From positions 1,127,176-1,191,175 of the forward strand of contig QANU01011901.1 in assembly GCA_003254905.1 (NCBI GenBank): a DNA stretch of 64,000 nucleotides, read 5' to 3'. Shown piece by piece: positions 22,916 through 35,335 of the stretch. Each line of letters starts with the position of its first letter. The stretch's first letter is position 1. The position numbers and the translations under genes were made by a program. Origin of the DNA: Nissolia schottii. Taxonomy: Eukaryota; Streptophyta; Magnoliopsida; Fabales; Fabaceae. Under the pieces are notes generated by a model. That model was given only the letters and a program-made list of their open reading frames with translations. It had not been told where the DNA came from and ran no database searches.

Positions 22916-23164
22916 TCATTGTTTTGCCAGAAATGATGTAATAGAACACAGCAGGGCAAAAGCTATAAGTGGTGTTGTGGTGCCAACTTGACCTGTTGTG
23001 GCTGAAGGAATTGTAGCTCCAGGTCCGGGTAGATTTCCTATGGCTTGGGGTTCAGGGTCCAATTCATCTAGGATCCTTGCAGAGTTGGCAATAAAAAATG
23101 TTGTGGTTAGAAACAAGAATATGCAAAGGGTGGCCTTGATGATGGTGTTGTTAACATTGGCCAT
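22916..23164 (-). CDS. Small secreted, possibly GPI-anchored protein, 82 aa
   Basis: I recognise no characterised family. The ATG is at 23164; the two codons upstream run back into a TTG, not an ATG. TATATATAA lies about 103 bp upstream (23267–23275), a normal promoter position. Residues 1–28 form a signal peptide (hydrophobic core TLCIFLFLTTTFFIA, cleavage likely near NSA). The mature part is short, acidic then Pro/Gly/Thr-rich (ARILDELDPEPQ, LPGPGATIPS). Residues 64–80 (TTTPLIAFALLCSITSFL) form a C-terminal hydrophobic tail like a GPI-attachment signal. The ARILDE start of the mature part is common in plant secreted proteins such as dirigent-like precursors, but no dirigent domain follows. 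An apoplastic or plasma-membrane peptide is the best guess. Confidence 0.7.
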   Translation of the reverse strand: MANVNNTIIKATLCIFLFLTTTFFIANSARILDELDPEPQAIGNLPGPGATIPSATTGQVGTTTPLIAFALLCSITSFLAKQ

Positions 23165-23266
23165 TTTACACAAATAGGAACTTGTGTTGGCAATGAGAAT
23201 GGATTTTTGTTAGGATTTGAGAGGAAGATTTCTTTGTTGATGATGATTCAGATTTAGTCTGTGTGA

Positions 23267-23275
23267 TTATATATA
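23267..23275 (-). promoter_or_regulatory. TATA box of the 82-aa secreted peptide gene
   Basis: The minus strand reads TATATATAA, about 103 bp upstream of the ATG at 23164. Confidence 0.55.
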
Positions 23276-23289
23276 CACAAAAATTCAAT

Positions 23290-24780
23290 AGGTCGTGTGT
23301 GTGATTAAATCTTCTAGTGGAGCTGGTAGAATCTTTGGTCAAGGAAATTGGAAAATGAAATAACTTTGGGGCTCATATAGTATGGAGTGGTTGCATAGTA
23401 GTCCATAGGGTGTGTGCTTTGGTTAAAACAGCTCCACACTAGTTAGTATTGGCATTTGTCACAAACAATACTGATTTGATTAAATTTATACTTGTTAATG
23501 ATGTGATAAAATTGGATGAGTGTGTAGAGATAACTAAATGAAAGTGATTTTTGGAGCAGAAGAAATGCAATAATTAACAGAAGTTGGGTGCATACCGTTT
23601 CCAACACGCACAGTAACCAAACATTGGTTTCTAGTTCAATTTTGAATGGCATTTGTTGTTGCTGTCTTTATTCTAGGATTGGTTGCTTTTCAATTTGAAT
23701 ATCAGGTGCCTACCCTTTAAGGCACAATGAAAACAAACAGAACCCCAAGAATTGTGATATAGTGCCTCCTTGCTGAAACCATTTTGACTATGCTGTTCTA
23801 TTATATTCATGTCTTCGTGACTAGAGTATCATATTTCTAAAAATATTTTTTCCAAAGCTATTTAATTTTTTTTTTGCAAAAATATTTTTTAGAAAAGTAT
23901 TTTTCTTGCAAAATATTCCTAGGCATAAATCATTACCAAACGTCCTCAAAATTTTCATACTCAGAAATATTATTCTTAGAAATGATACTCAGAACTAATA
24001 TTCCTAGACATGAAAAAAATATTCCACTTAGCACACGCCCCATCAAATGTAGGACATTCCAAGGGATCCTATTTCCTATGGAAATCTGCTTTGAAGTGAT
24101 TTGCCTGCCTACCTTTGTTGACGTCCATACATAGCTTTATAGAGCTATTGACTAAATTCCTATCCCGGGTTGAATAAAGTAACAACTAATACTATTTGTT
24201 AAATTATTTTTTTTTTTAGAATGAATTAAGGTGAAAATAAAAATGTTAAGACCAAATTGTTTATTTACTTAATTTTTTTTAAATGACTTTCTGTACAATT
24301 TTTTATGAATATACTCAAAACATTTTTAAAATCTGAGTGCACATTGTTAAAATGAGTTCCAACCCATGACCAACCCAGTTCAACCCAACAAAATAGTTGG
24401 CTGAGTTGACAAAATTATGGCTCATTTTAAAACAGGTCTATCTAACCCAATTTGTATAACTTGTGGGTTTAATGGGTTTGAGTTGGGTTAGTCAGTTGGT
24501 ATATATATATATTTTTTAATAAAAAAAGATAGAAAAGATTCTTTAAAGTCAATCCCTCATGTTAGAAAGTAAAATAAGGACTCGCTATTATATTAATAAA
24601 GTTAATAGTAAAAGTCATCTTTATTTTATTGATACAAGTGAAATTGTTGAGGGATTCACCTCAGTGAGGATCACTCGGCTCACAGAGAGCTCGTTTTACG
24701 TTTTGGTCCAATGGTTCAACGTTCCCAAGTCCCATTGCATTAAAAAGTTGAATCAAATTTCACTCAGAAAAATTCTAACC
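23290..24780. other. Intergenic DNA, no gene seen
   Basis: No gene supported. About 23830–24050 is AT-rich with repeated 'aaatattcctag' words, and 24350–24510 has opposed AACCCA/TGGGTT motifs; both look like decayed small elements. Confidence 0.4.
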
Positions 24781-24784
24781 TAAT

Positions 24785-25035
24785 TTCACCGAATCCCTCA
24801 CCCTCAGCCCCAAGACCCCCTTTCTTCATCTTATTCCTCAGCCCGCCGGCGTGTGCTACCCAGTTTGCCACGTTATTGTTCGCCATCAACCGCATTTCGC
24901 TAGTCCCGTGACTCCCCTCTGGTGCGTCTACTGTCTCGTGACTCAGACGCATCAGCGCCGCCACTCAAGGAAAGGCCTTCTCTTCACAAGGGCATCATCA
25001 ACCGGCCGCCATCGTCAAGGGGCTGCCTCACTAAG
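24785..25035 (+). other. Candidate first 5' UTR exon of the RDM4-like gene
   Basis: A locally GC-richer, CT-rich block ends in CTAAG|GTAATT, a good splice donor at 25035/25036. It lies upstream of a second untranslated-exon candidate (27189–27239) and the coding start. The link to the gene is inferred from position and splice quality only; no TATA box is convincing. Confidence 0.35.
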
Positions 25036-25781
25036 GTAATTTCTTCCCACCTCCGTCTCTGTGTTATGAAAACTGTTCTAGCCAAAGGTAGAAACGAGTT
25101 TAAAATGTCAAGAGTCTATATGCTCGTGTTCAACCTAACGAAAATTATTCATGCAAAGCATCATTTTAGAGAATTTAGAAGGAAGGCAAATAACGTAGTC
25201 ACAGTGAACTGTTGCTCCAATATAGGTCTGGGTTGGAAAAATGAAAATAAAGCACGCGGAGAAGAGCATAATAAAAATAAATAAAAGAAGATATAATATA
25301 GATTACTTTTATGATTCATCGGTTTTTGGTTGATGAAGGAAATGGGAATAGAGCTCAGAGGATACTGTATTCGCCTGTCAACCTATTACTCTTTTTATTT
25401 AGTACAATTGTTGATAGACACCAATTTGATTTTATTTCCTAATTCCACTGTATTTTGAGAGATTTTATTTTTTTTCCCTTTCCTTCCATTTCTTTCTTTT
25501 TCTTTATGTGCAAGTGTGAACTGATATGATGAGGCTGACCTCTCGTGATTAGATGACTACATAGATATGGACACGTGCTTGAGATGTTTTGACTGTTGAT
25601 AAGTAAGGAGGATTACTTGAGTAGCAATGGAGGACATATCTCTTGACAGGAATAAGTAGTCGAATAGAGCTCATAATGTATAGGGATCTTACTGTTTCTT
25701 CTAAAGGACTCACGTAGCTGATCCGAAACTTGGGGAGAAAGGATTGTCATTACTGTTGTCACACACACGTGAACTTGCAGA

Positions 25782-25812
<31 letters not shown>

Positions 25813-27188
25813 CACATGTACAAAATATTTGCATAGGCACTGGCTGGTGATGTAGCTGTTTATAGCAGATCATAGGGTACGGGGTATGAAAATTTTGTAA
25901 AAATAGGGGTACTATATATTTTAATAATAAGCTTAAGTTAATTAACATTTTATCTCGAAATATAAAATTACAAATTTACAATACTTAAAACATTTAAAAA
26001 CAAGTATACAATGCCTTCAATAAATAAATAAACATTATATTAAATTAGACCAGATCAACCAACATTAACCTATAACGTGAATGGGTCATCAGTCATCCCT
26101 CCACTGCAGAATGGCAACTCGGCCCATTCTGTTCCTTATCCAATATCCATCCTTAGGAGTACCTGGAAGTCACGGCGCTGCTCCTGTTTTGTTGCACTGT
26201 CACTGCTGTTGGGTTTCGGACACCATGCTCTTCTTGTTGCCTGTGGTTGCTGTTCGAGTTGTTGATGTACGGTGCACGGGTAAGATTGGGTGGTCAGTGA
26301 TTGAGAGCTTTGGAAAAGAGAGAATGAGAGGGGAACAACTATGTCAAGACTCAAATGGAATAGGCATCAGGGTTTGGGGTCTGAGATCAACTTTTTTTGA
26401 AAAAAAAAAAAATGAAACACCAAAACCATGTAGTTTCAAGTGAGTCGTGTACTCGAGCCGTACCCAGCCACATCCATGACGTATCCATCTCAAAAATCTT
26501 TTTAAAAAATATATTGGGTATGTATTCCGGCATACCCAAGCGTACCTGAGCCGTACCCATACCGGTACAGGTACTTTTGAAAAAAGGGCGTATCCATGCT
26601 TCATAACTTTCTAGTGACTTCCGAATGTTCATTGCATTGTCCATGTCATGTCTAAAGTCTGATATTAAATTGTACCGGGGTAGATATTGGATATAACATG
26701 TTAGTCTAAGAATCCCAAACTAGCAGTAACTAAAATGCCAGTACGTTTTTTGATTAATTTAAAATCTAACATATAATCAGTTAAAAATTTCCGTATCTTC
26801 TGTAAATTTTCTTTCCGCAAAATTCCGTTAGTTATTTGTATGGCACTTGTTATGTCTTTTTTTGGTAGCCTTTTTGAATTGTATTTTACCATTATTAGTA
26901 GTTCTTTGATTCATGAAATAGGACAAACATGAAACAAGTAAACTAATGAGAACTCTTGTGCTTTTGGAATTCATTTCTCAAACCTTGCCTTTACTGTGAG
27001 AATTAAATTATTAGTGTAGATATATCTCAACACAATGGCTAATAAGAGTTTGTTATGCTACTAATAAATAAATTAAATAGATTATTCTTCATCGGTAGAA
27101 ATTATTGACATAACTTACAGACATTTAAATGCCTTCTACAGTTCAACATGGGATTGGGAACTAATATTGTCCTGCAATTTTTTTGCAG
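25036..27188 (+). other. Putative 5' UTR intron of the RDM4-like gene
   Basis: This holds a (CATA)n microsatellite (about 25789–25815) and a segment at 26430–26610 rich in CGTACCC/GGTACG words that looks like a transposon fragment. No coding sequence is supported. Its status as an intron depends on the flanking exon calls. Confidence 0.3.
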
Positions 27189-27239
27189 TTGCACAACCGA
27201 CAACTAAGATTAAGCATATATTTGAGTTCTAAATACAAG
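27189..27239 (+). other. Candidate second 5' UTR exon of the RDM4-like gene
   Basis: A 51-bp segment is bounded by a T-rich tract plus TTTTGCAG acceptor and an ATACAAG|GTGAGT donor, both near consensus. It would splice to the acceptor TTTTCAG at 28004, 22 bp before the ATG at 28027. Confidence 0.5.
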
Positions 27240-28026
27240 GTGAGTTTCCTCTCTGTATGTTAATTTGTTTGGAATATACCATTCCAGATTACTGGTGTGA
27301 ATTATATAACATTTTAAATCATGCGAATCTAAATATTGCTTGCTTCCCTCTGTAATATTTTAGTGTTTCTTTGAAAAAGAATTTTAAATTGATTTCCTCT
27401 GCTCAGTGGTCTTTTTAGCATTAGGTGTCCCTAAATAATTTATGTCATATTAATTAGCCTAAACAACGATGGGCCAATTTTGCCAATTTGAGTTTCGCTA
27501 ATAAAGTCAAATAAGCGCATCCCAGTGTTTCAAGCTCATCGTCATATTCTTAGAATTAGAAAATTTTGATTAGAAGAGAACAAGAATGTGCCGTGGACCT
27601 ATGTGGTAAAGAATTAAAAATAGCTAATTAAGGATGGCAAATACTGTGATGTTTTGACTTTTGAGTTTGATTTGTGCACTGTGCAAGCTAGTAGCAATTA
27701 ACAAGTGATAAGTGCTTAATGTTGGAATTTTGTGCAGATTCAAGTGGTTTGAAAATTCAAATATATAATATTCAAATTCCAGCAGTAGGAGGTGGGCCGT
27801 GCTGTGTGTTATGTCTAATTCCGTTTCTGATTTTGATATCTCGTGTGTCATGTCATGTTTTGTGTTAATTTTGTGGCAACATGGTTTCACTTTTTCCTGC
27901 ACCCCGACCCTGTTTTCTTTTTGTTCATATTTAGTTTCTAGAACAAATTAAACCCTTTCTGAACTTGTTGGAGCAGACTGATAAATATTGACTCTAATTT
28001 TCAGCAAGAACTAAAACGTAGTCACC

Positions 28027-31000
28027 ATGGCTGAAAGCACTTCGGCTGCACTTCCACCCAAGCCTGTGGTTGTTAGGGTCAAACGAAAACCCTTTCAATC
28101 TCCAGTTGATGCTTTCTGTAAGTCCCTATTTTTGTCGCTTTCTTCCTATTATTCTTACTCTCATTTGTGAACCAACCAAAACACGTACTTATATTTATAG
28201 TTGCAGTAGTTAGTGGTTCAATCCCCTGCCCCTTTTATTTTATATCTTTTCTCAATTCTACCTTGTGGGGTTTGGAAAATATGTGGGCAAATGAAACTTT
28301 GGCATTTTGTGTTTTTTGTTTTTGTATTTTAAATTTGTGTGACAGTGGTATGTGGTTTTGCTATGGCAATGTAGGGCTGGAAATCAATGAGAGGCCATTG
28401 AAACGTCCTCTTTTGGATTTTGGAAATCTGTCAATCTCCGATTCTGCTCAAAAGGGTGTGCTACGCTTCTTCTATTCTCAATTGGGCTTTTGTCTTTATA
28501 CTGATGGTTGAAGCTCTTCATACTTTCACTCTGTCAATAAGAATGAATTTTGTAGATGTAACTTGTGAATGTTCACTTGCTTTAGTGCGCACAAACACAC
28601 ACACCCCCTCTCTTCTACACATATTAAAATAAGATAGTTATTTTTACATGAGACGTGACATGAGCATTTCCTAGATGTTTGGCCTAGTTTGTTTTCTAAT
28701 GGGGAGTTTAATGATTATATGAACTTATTTAATAAACTTACATATTTTGATCTTTCTTTCTCTATCTTCCTTCAACCATGCCATGGGTGCCTCTGTTTAA
28801 CGTGAACTAATCTATTCAATGGTTACCGTTGTTATATATGATAATTTTGAAGATGCTGATTAGTGATGATGATACTTGGTTATGGAAAGTCATTATGCAG
28901 TTATATGTTTGTGCTAAATAAGAGAAAGTAAACAAAAAGTACTTGTAACAAAAACAACTCTTGTGCTATCAGCTATAACGTGGTACCTATGCCTGGCAGA
29001 GAGTGCTGATAGGCCATCTCAAATCAAGAAATTGTTCCTCTGCAGAAAATCTGCACAATAATTGGTTCACGTAGCATGTTTTTCAGACAGACATAACATG
29101 ATCTTCAATCCAGATATGAATTTCAGTTAACAATTGCACCATAATGATGAATAAGGCCGTTTACGTGCTGAATTAATATTAGCAACTGCCACAAATGTTG
29201 AATTTTAGCCCACCCATTCCTGGGAGGAGACTGTACAACCTAAAACCACAACTTTAGTTTGTTGAATAACTTTCTGTATATGATCACTTATTCTTGTATC
29301 AGTAGGACATCAGTTCAGTAGTAGATGTATACAACTAAGAACAGAAAAAGATAACATAGTAAAGATGGCACAGGTACTTCATGGGACCTGTTTATTCCTT
29401 TCTCAGACCTCACAAAATGAGCTAATCTAAAGTCTAAACCCACTATAAGTCACTGAGGTCTCTAATTACTTAGCACATTCAAAAAGCATCATAACAAGCA
29501 CCTGTTGTTTCTGAGATATGGTTGAAAAGAAAGTGGTTTTGCTTGAATATATGAGTAAGCATTTTCTTTCAGTCTAATCTGTTAAAATACTTATTTCATT
29601 TTAGATTCTTAATAAAATTCTTATTTTCTCAAAAAAAAAAAAAAACTTAGCTTGTTTCAGTATTTTTTTGTGTGACTAATAATGTATTTTCACATTTAAG
29701 AAAACAAAATTGTCATAGTTTAGGGTAAAGATAGTGACTAATAACATTTCTTCCAGTCTCAAGTTAAAGACTTAGTTTATTTAATTATCTTTTCGCATCT
29801 GGATTTCTCTTTACTAGTAATGTAATATTTAATTATCTTTTTGCATCTGGATTTCTCTTTACTAGTAATGTAATTTGCAATGAAGAAAACAAAGTTGTGA
29901 CGGTGCCAGCAAAAATAAAGTCTTCAAATGACCTACGTGAATGGAATTGCTGGTCTTGCTAGAAATGAAACGATTAGTGACAGAATGAAGAGCTGGAAAA
30001 TGCTGAAATTTTTTTTTTAATAATTTTTTTAAAAAATTTTAATGCCTAACTCCTGATATTATTCTCTTTTCCTTCAGTGGCATTTTATAATAAGAAGGTT
30101 TTCATGCAACATGTTGAGACGATAAGCAGCTCTGAAGTTACCTTTGACATTGTGCAATCTTGCATGGTTAGTTACACATCTAGATGATAGTGACCAATCC
30201 TTTCTCCTTCAGATATAGAGTATCATTATGAAGTGTGAACTTTTGAATTAATGTTTTTTTGTCTCAATTCACATTGTTCTCCATTTACAATATCATTTTT
30301 ATCAATGACATTGAGTTGGACATCTAAATAGGCAGTAGTTTTAATTGTCGTTGTGCCATGCTTTGATTAACCAGATACATAAGCACCTTATTGACTGGCT
30401 GTTTCTTTAGGATCCTGGTTCTGGTGTTGCATCTAAATCTAAATCAAAAATTGAGGAAAGGAAGCACTTCTTCAAAAAGGATAATGTATGCTCTTTTATC
30501 CACTTCTCTCCTCCTATCTCATGGCATGTGCACAGATACAGACACACACTTGTGCATGTGCATGCTTATAAGTCACCAAATCACTACTCTCCCCAGTTGT
30601 TTTTTGTGAACATGCTTCACATTTCTAATTATATAATCTGACACCTCCCTGTTTTAATTGACTGTCCACAGAAGCAGGATCAGCTGTTGCTTAAAGCTAA
30701 ACAAGAAAAAGAGGTATGTTACACTTCTTATATAACTTTTTTTTATAGGATTGACAACATATTCTTCATTCTTAAAGCTTTTAAAAAATGTATTGAATTC
30801 TCTTTGCTAGACATGCCCTCTTATCCTGTCTTTATTATATCCTTCTGTACCATTTTCAACTTACGGTTCCTTTCTGAATTTCTGTATGATGCTGTGACTG
30901 GTTTCGAAACTTCTCCTTTTCCTTTTTTTGGGTTCTTTTTTGTAGTTTCACTGGTGATCTGCATTTTGTTTGTTTTTCCTGGTTGCTTTCAATTATATTA

Positions 31001-34000
31001 CCTTGACCTTTAAGCACTTCATTTATAAGGTAAGTTTGCTCACGAGTTATATTCAACTTCAATTCAAGAATATTCCAAGTTTTCTTATTCTTAAACAACT
31101 GAAATTTGATCTATGTTTAATATTATTTCATGTTTAAGGGAAAACTTTACCGCACAAATAAAGACTGACAATGTTATATGGAATGGAGTGTTGGCTGGTA
31201 AAAAATTAATAAGAAAATAAACTCAATATTGCGTAGATGAGGATGTTGCTTTGGATAAGTGGACACACTAGACTAACTAAGATTAATAATGAATGCATAG
31301 AGAGAAAGTTGGGGTAGCACTTACTGTGGAAAAGATGATCATGAGCTTTTACACCAAGTAGAGGGAAAATGCCTAATTATCTTGCAGGACTTGCTTATCC
31401 GAAAAGTTTTCACTAAAAATGCTGGGATAATGCTCCAATTGAATACACCATATAGTGGCATAGACTGAGCAGTACAAGGATTAGGCTTCATTTTCCCAAA
31501 TCCAACAAAACTAGTCAAATAAATCTGATCAAAATTTCTTGGAACTCTTAACTCAGCATTGATATCAATCAAAGAATTTCATAAAGATTTAACGACAGAG
31601 CAATGCAAATGCAATTGTGGAAAACACATAAAAAACACATAAGGGGAGATAGCTCTATGTGGCCTGTGAACCTGAAACATATTGGTATTAGTTTTGTTAA
31701 GCACTACTGCCCAAATAAATGATTTATTCTTCTTAGAGGGTGGTTTAGACTTTCAAATAGGCTTGTTAAGGAGGTAGGAAGTTCTAATGAAGGAATGAGT
31801 TAGTAATTGAAAGTAAGATTTACAAGAAAACATTCTGGCATTGATCTAGAGAACAAGACCTATTATCTGGGTTAGAAGACAACTGGACAAAATGTTGAAA
31901 ACCCAAATGGTACCTACAGAGAACATTACTTCCATTCTCCTGCTTCTAAATCCTTTTAATTGGAATAGTTGAAACTTTTTTCGAGGTATAGGACTGTACA
32001 ATAGACAATTTCCTCCCCTGTTGTGTCACTTCCAACGGACTATGGGAAAAAATATTTAGATAGTCTTGACTACTATGACAAAGTCCTACCATAGTTTATA
32101 ATATAATAGCATTTGTGGAATTTGATCACAAGCATTGGCTCAACTGGACATGAACTCATCGATTAGGATGGGAAGTTTCTGGCAGCTGAGGTTTATCTGG
32201 TCATTTCTTTGTAGGCATGCACATGTGTACCGTATGCATATATGCACCAATTACGACTCTGACTTTTTCTATGCGGAACTAATTTTTTGAACTAGAAATT
32301 CAGGTTGTTTATTCTATTTAATATTTTTATCTATTTTCTAGGACAAATTATCATATCTAGCATAAAATTTGTTTAAAGATCATGATTAAGATTATTATAA
32401 ATATTTGATTTTATATATATATATATTATATTTATAAATATATAACTTTTTATGTAATATATATTGCCGTCTTAGTATTTTTAACTTTTATAAAATTAAT
32501 GTATTTATGTAACGTATTCAATACTCATACCCATACTCGTGCATCGTAGTTTGTGGCATATATTTTATGTTAATATTAGCTTTATGTGGTCAGATGTGGT
32601 TATTCCATTGCATAATTAGTCTGTGATTGCTGATGAACTTTTTTTTTCTTTAAATAAAACGAAGATCCAAGTTAGTTCACCTTAATTTCAGAATAATCAG
32701 TGTATTTACTTTTATTCATCATTTCTATATTGAACTCCAATGCAGTTTCCAGTAATAATAAATTTCAAATTGTGGGGGTGAAGCATGAAATGAATGTAAG
32801 TTCATTAGTAAGGGTGATATCCTACAAAATTGACTAGCCACGTCCATTTCTAAACCTCTTCATTCGTTTCTATTCATGTCCTGTTGTCCATCATCTTGAA
32901 TTTATCTCTCTTCTCTAATAATCTTTCCTTCTCACACTGACACCATCTAGCACAATTGAACTAGGCTTCTTGTCAACTTATGGCTTATGTATTGTTATTG
33001 GATTTTCAGCTTTTATAACCTACTTTGCTTTAACCTGCTTGGATTGTAGTCATGTCAATAAGAATCTTGTTGGAGACTTTGAATGTGGTTAATTTAACCC
33101 CTTAAAAGTTTGCTTTTGTTGTTTAAAGAAAATACAATATGGTAGCCAATTAATAGGTAAGGGCGTGCCATCTTTGCCAAAGGACAGCGCAATGCACTTT
33201 TGTTAGAAGCAGAGAGGTTTCAGTTCTTTAGTTCGTCAAAAGTAACCAGTTTTGCAGTACACCACTATATTATTACAATAACAACAAAATGATTTCTTTA
33301 AGATGCTTCCTTTTTGCAAACTTACTGTCTCTTTTATTCCTTTTCCTAGTCCTTAGCAAAAGATGCTCGCTTTAAACAAATATGGAAGAGTAGAAAGGGT
33401 AACAAAAGGGAAGAAGAAGAAAAAGAATTACGGGAACTATGCAACTTCTATGACATTGTTCGTGTTGATAGCGAAGAAAACTCTAAGGAGGTACAACAGG
33501 AGTAAGTATTTCCATCAGAATCAACTTTTTCCTTTCGTCTAGACGTATATCATATAAAATACTTTTCCTGCGATTGATGCAGAGATATCTCCTTGGAGGA
33601 TCAAAGACTTTTGTCTAGTTACCTCCCTTTGTTAAGAGAGTTAATTCCTAATGCTGCTGAAGAGATTGAAGCTGATATGCATGCTCATTCCAAACAAGGT
33701 AGACTTTTGTCTAGTTACCTCCCTTTACTAAGAGAGTTTATTCCTAATGCTGCTGAAGAGATTGAAGCTGTTACGCATGCTCATTCCAAACAAGGTTGTT
33801 CTTTAGCTGAAAATGACCATTGAAAAGTTACTAGTCTTGCTGCTTTTTTGCCAAAGTTGCACTTATTTTATTTAAATATTTGGCACAAGACTGGAGATCT
33901 GGTACTTAGGGGAACCCAATTTCTTGTGCTTGTTGGATAGAGCTGTTGAAAATGTGGCTTGCAATTGCACCGTACATTTGTTGGCTTAGTCAACAAAGGG

Positions 34001-35335
34001 GGGTTTAAATCTTTTACCCCATCTGCCTGTATCCACCGTATATTAACTTTGCTGGTTGGATGATGGAAATTGCATTTCCGTGGAAGGCTCTATAAATAGA
34101 GGCCAAACCATTCGTCCAAAGCATCCAAGGCAGAAACATTTCTGCAATAGAAAGAAGCAATACAAGCTTCTTGTAGTGAGAGTAAAACATAGTGTGTGAG
34201 AGATTCTAAGAGTGTAGTGTGAGAGCATACACTGGGGGTTTTGGAATCTTTCAAGTTCTTTGAAATAATACTACACATTGTAGTAAGAGAGTATCTCACT
34301 CATACACTATATTTGTGTGTGAGTGCAGTTAGAATATTGTAATTATCCTTAAAATATCGTGGATCTTTTTTATAGTTTGTCCTATGGTTTTTACCTCATT
34401 ATTTTAGTGGGTTTTCTACATTAAAATCTGGTGTACAGTTTTTTGTTATATTTTGGTGGTGTGAATAGTGACGGTGGTTCCCACTGTGAAGTGCTATTCA
34501 CGTGCTTTGATTTATTTTGTTACTTCCGCATAAATTAGGCACACTTCCACTCACATTCATAACACAGGGTATACCAAACTCTAATCTTCGCCTAACAAGA
34601 GCAAAGATATACTGTGGCATTTATCCATGTTTTTGACACTTCAATTAATGTTTTGAAATTGTTATCCTTGTTGAACTAGTGCCTTTTTCCGAACTCATTC
34701 AATTTTATTGGTTATGATGCATGTTGTTATGCGATGATACAGAAGATTATGTGTATGACCTCTACACTGTGAAGGATGAGGACATAAATCTTGATGATTC
34801 TTCATTTTCTTATCCACTGTGAGTATTTTGTCTATACTTGTTTGGTTAGGTTTCTTGGTTCTTGCTTTCTTGAATCTTGGCACTAATCTTTGGCTCAGGG
34901 TTCAAGTTGATGATGAGGAGGATTATTATGATGGGCCTGATAATTCGGATTATGAATCTGATGATTCAAATGGTATTTGCAGCCTTTCTTTTGTCTTTGA
35001 TACCCCTGAATTCAATTTGCAGTCCAATTGGTTAAAAATATTATTTACATTTGTTGATTGCAGCTGAAAACAATCCACTGAATGATTATCCGGATGAGAT
35101 TTCGGAAGAGGAAGAAGAAGAGGAAGAAGCTTCTGAATGCGAATCAGAAGAAAGTAATGAAGAGGAACATGGTAGTGATAGTGATGAACCATCAGAAGAG
35201 GATCTAGAACATCAAGGGTTTTCCAAAGATGATGACGCTGATGCATTATCTGATGAGGATTTTGACGATTATGATGGTGAAGGCAATTGTGTTGAGGATG
35301 TGGATGATGAAGATTGGATGTGGACTCACCGATGA
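28027..35335 (+). CDS. RDM4: RDM4/DMS4-like protein (IWR1 family), 387 or 355 aa
   Basis: In Arabidopsis, RDM4/DMS4 is an IWR1-type factor that binds Pol II, IV and V, acting in RNA-directed DNA methylation, development and cold response. Ten coding exons: 28027–28117, 28375–28455, 30078–30166, 30411–30485, 30672–30713, 33350–33501, 33583–33794 (or –33698), 34743–34818, 34899–34972 and 35064–35335. All are GT–AG and phases match throughout. Landmarks are VVVRVKRKPFQSPVDAF at the N-terminus, WLEINERPLKRP LLDF across the exon 1/2 join, a lysine-rich middle, the Iwr1 motif EDYVYDLYTV (248–257 of the long form), and a very acidic tail (exons 9–10) ending DWMWTHR. Odd: exon 7 has a 96-bp in-frame tandem duplication, so two donors are possible. 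Family call is confident; donor choice is open. Confidence 0.9.
29779..29874 (+). repeat. 48-bp tandem duplication in RDM4 intron 2
   Basis: Two adjacent copies (29779–29826 and 29827–29874), each with ATTTAATTATCTTTT then GCATCTGGATTTCTC, differing at about one base. It is a recent local duplication with no evident function. Confidence 0.85.
30122..30645 (+). repeat. Plus arm of a split inverted repeat (RDM4 exon 3–4 region)
   Basis: This segment covers the end of exon 3, intron 3, exon 4 and the start of intron 4, and is present in inverted orientation at 35866–36333. By eye the aligned parts are about 90% identical, with one deletion of some 45 bp in intron 3 of the other copy. Confidence 0.85.
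30714..33349 (+). other. Intron 5 of the RDM4-like gene (2.6 kb)
   Basis: A long intron between the KQEKE| and |SLAKDAR exons. It contains TA-rich microsatellite sequence (about 32410–32460). No second gene is supported; the frames on both strands lack recognisable features. Confidence 0.7.
33603..33794 (+). repeat. 96-bp in-frame tandem duplication in RDM4 exon 7
   Basis: Copy 1 is 33603–33698 and copy 2 is 33699–33794. Both encode RLLSSYLPLLRE, then IPNAAEEIEA and HAHSKQG. They differ at a handful of bases (for example TTG/CTA, TTA/TTT, GATATG/GTTACG). Each ends CAAG followed by GT, so both end in a possible splice donor (33699 and 33795). Confidence 0.95.
33944..34564 (+). mobile_element. 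Copia-type solo LTR in RDM4 intron 7
   Basis: The segment starts TGTTGAAAATGTGGC and ends near ATTCATAACA, the TG…CA form of an LTR. It has its own TCTATAAATAGAGG promoter (34089–34098). It also has the wording GGTTTTTACCTC…GTGGGTTTTCTAC…TCTGGTGTAC seen in many plant Ty1-Copia LTRs, and an 'attcacgtgctttg' 3' part. No internal retroelement domains adjoin it. The flanking 5-bp words (AGAGC and CAGGG) do not match, so the ends may be slightly off or the target duplication has changed. It is sense to the gene. Confidence 0.65.

Noticed and set aside
33593-33823. A separate 76-aa gene
   Set aside because: It is exon 7 of the RDM4-like gene read through its donor into the intron; it begins at a TTG.
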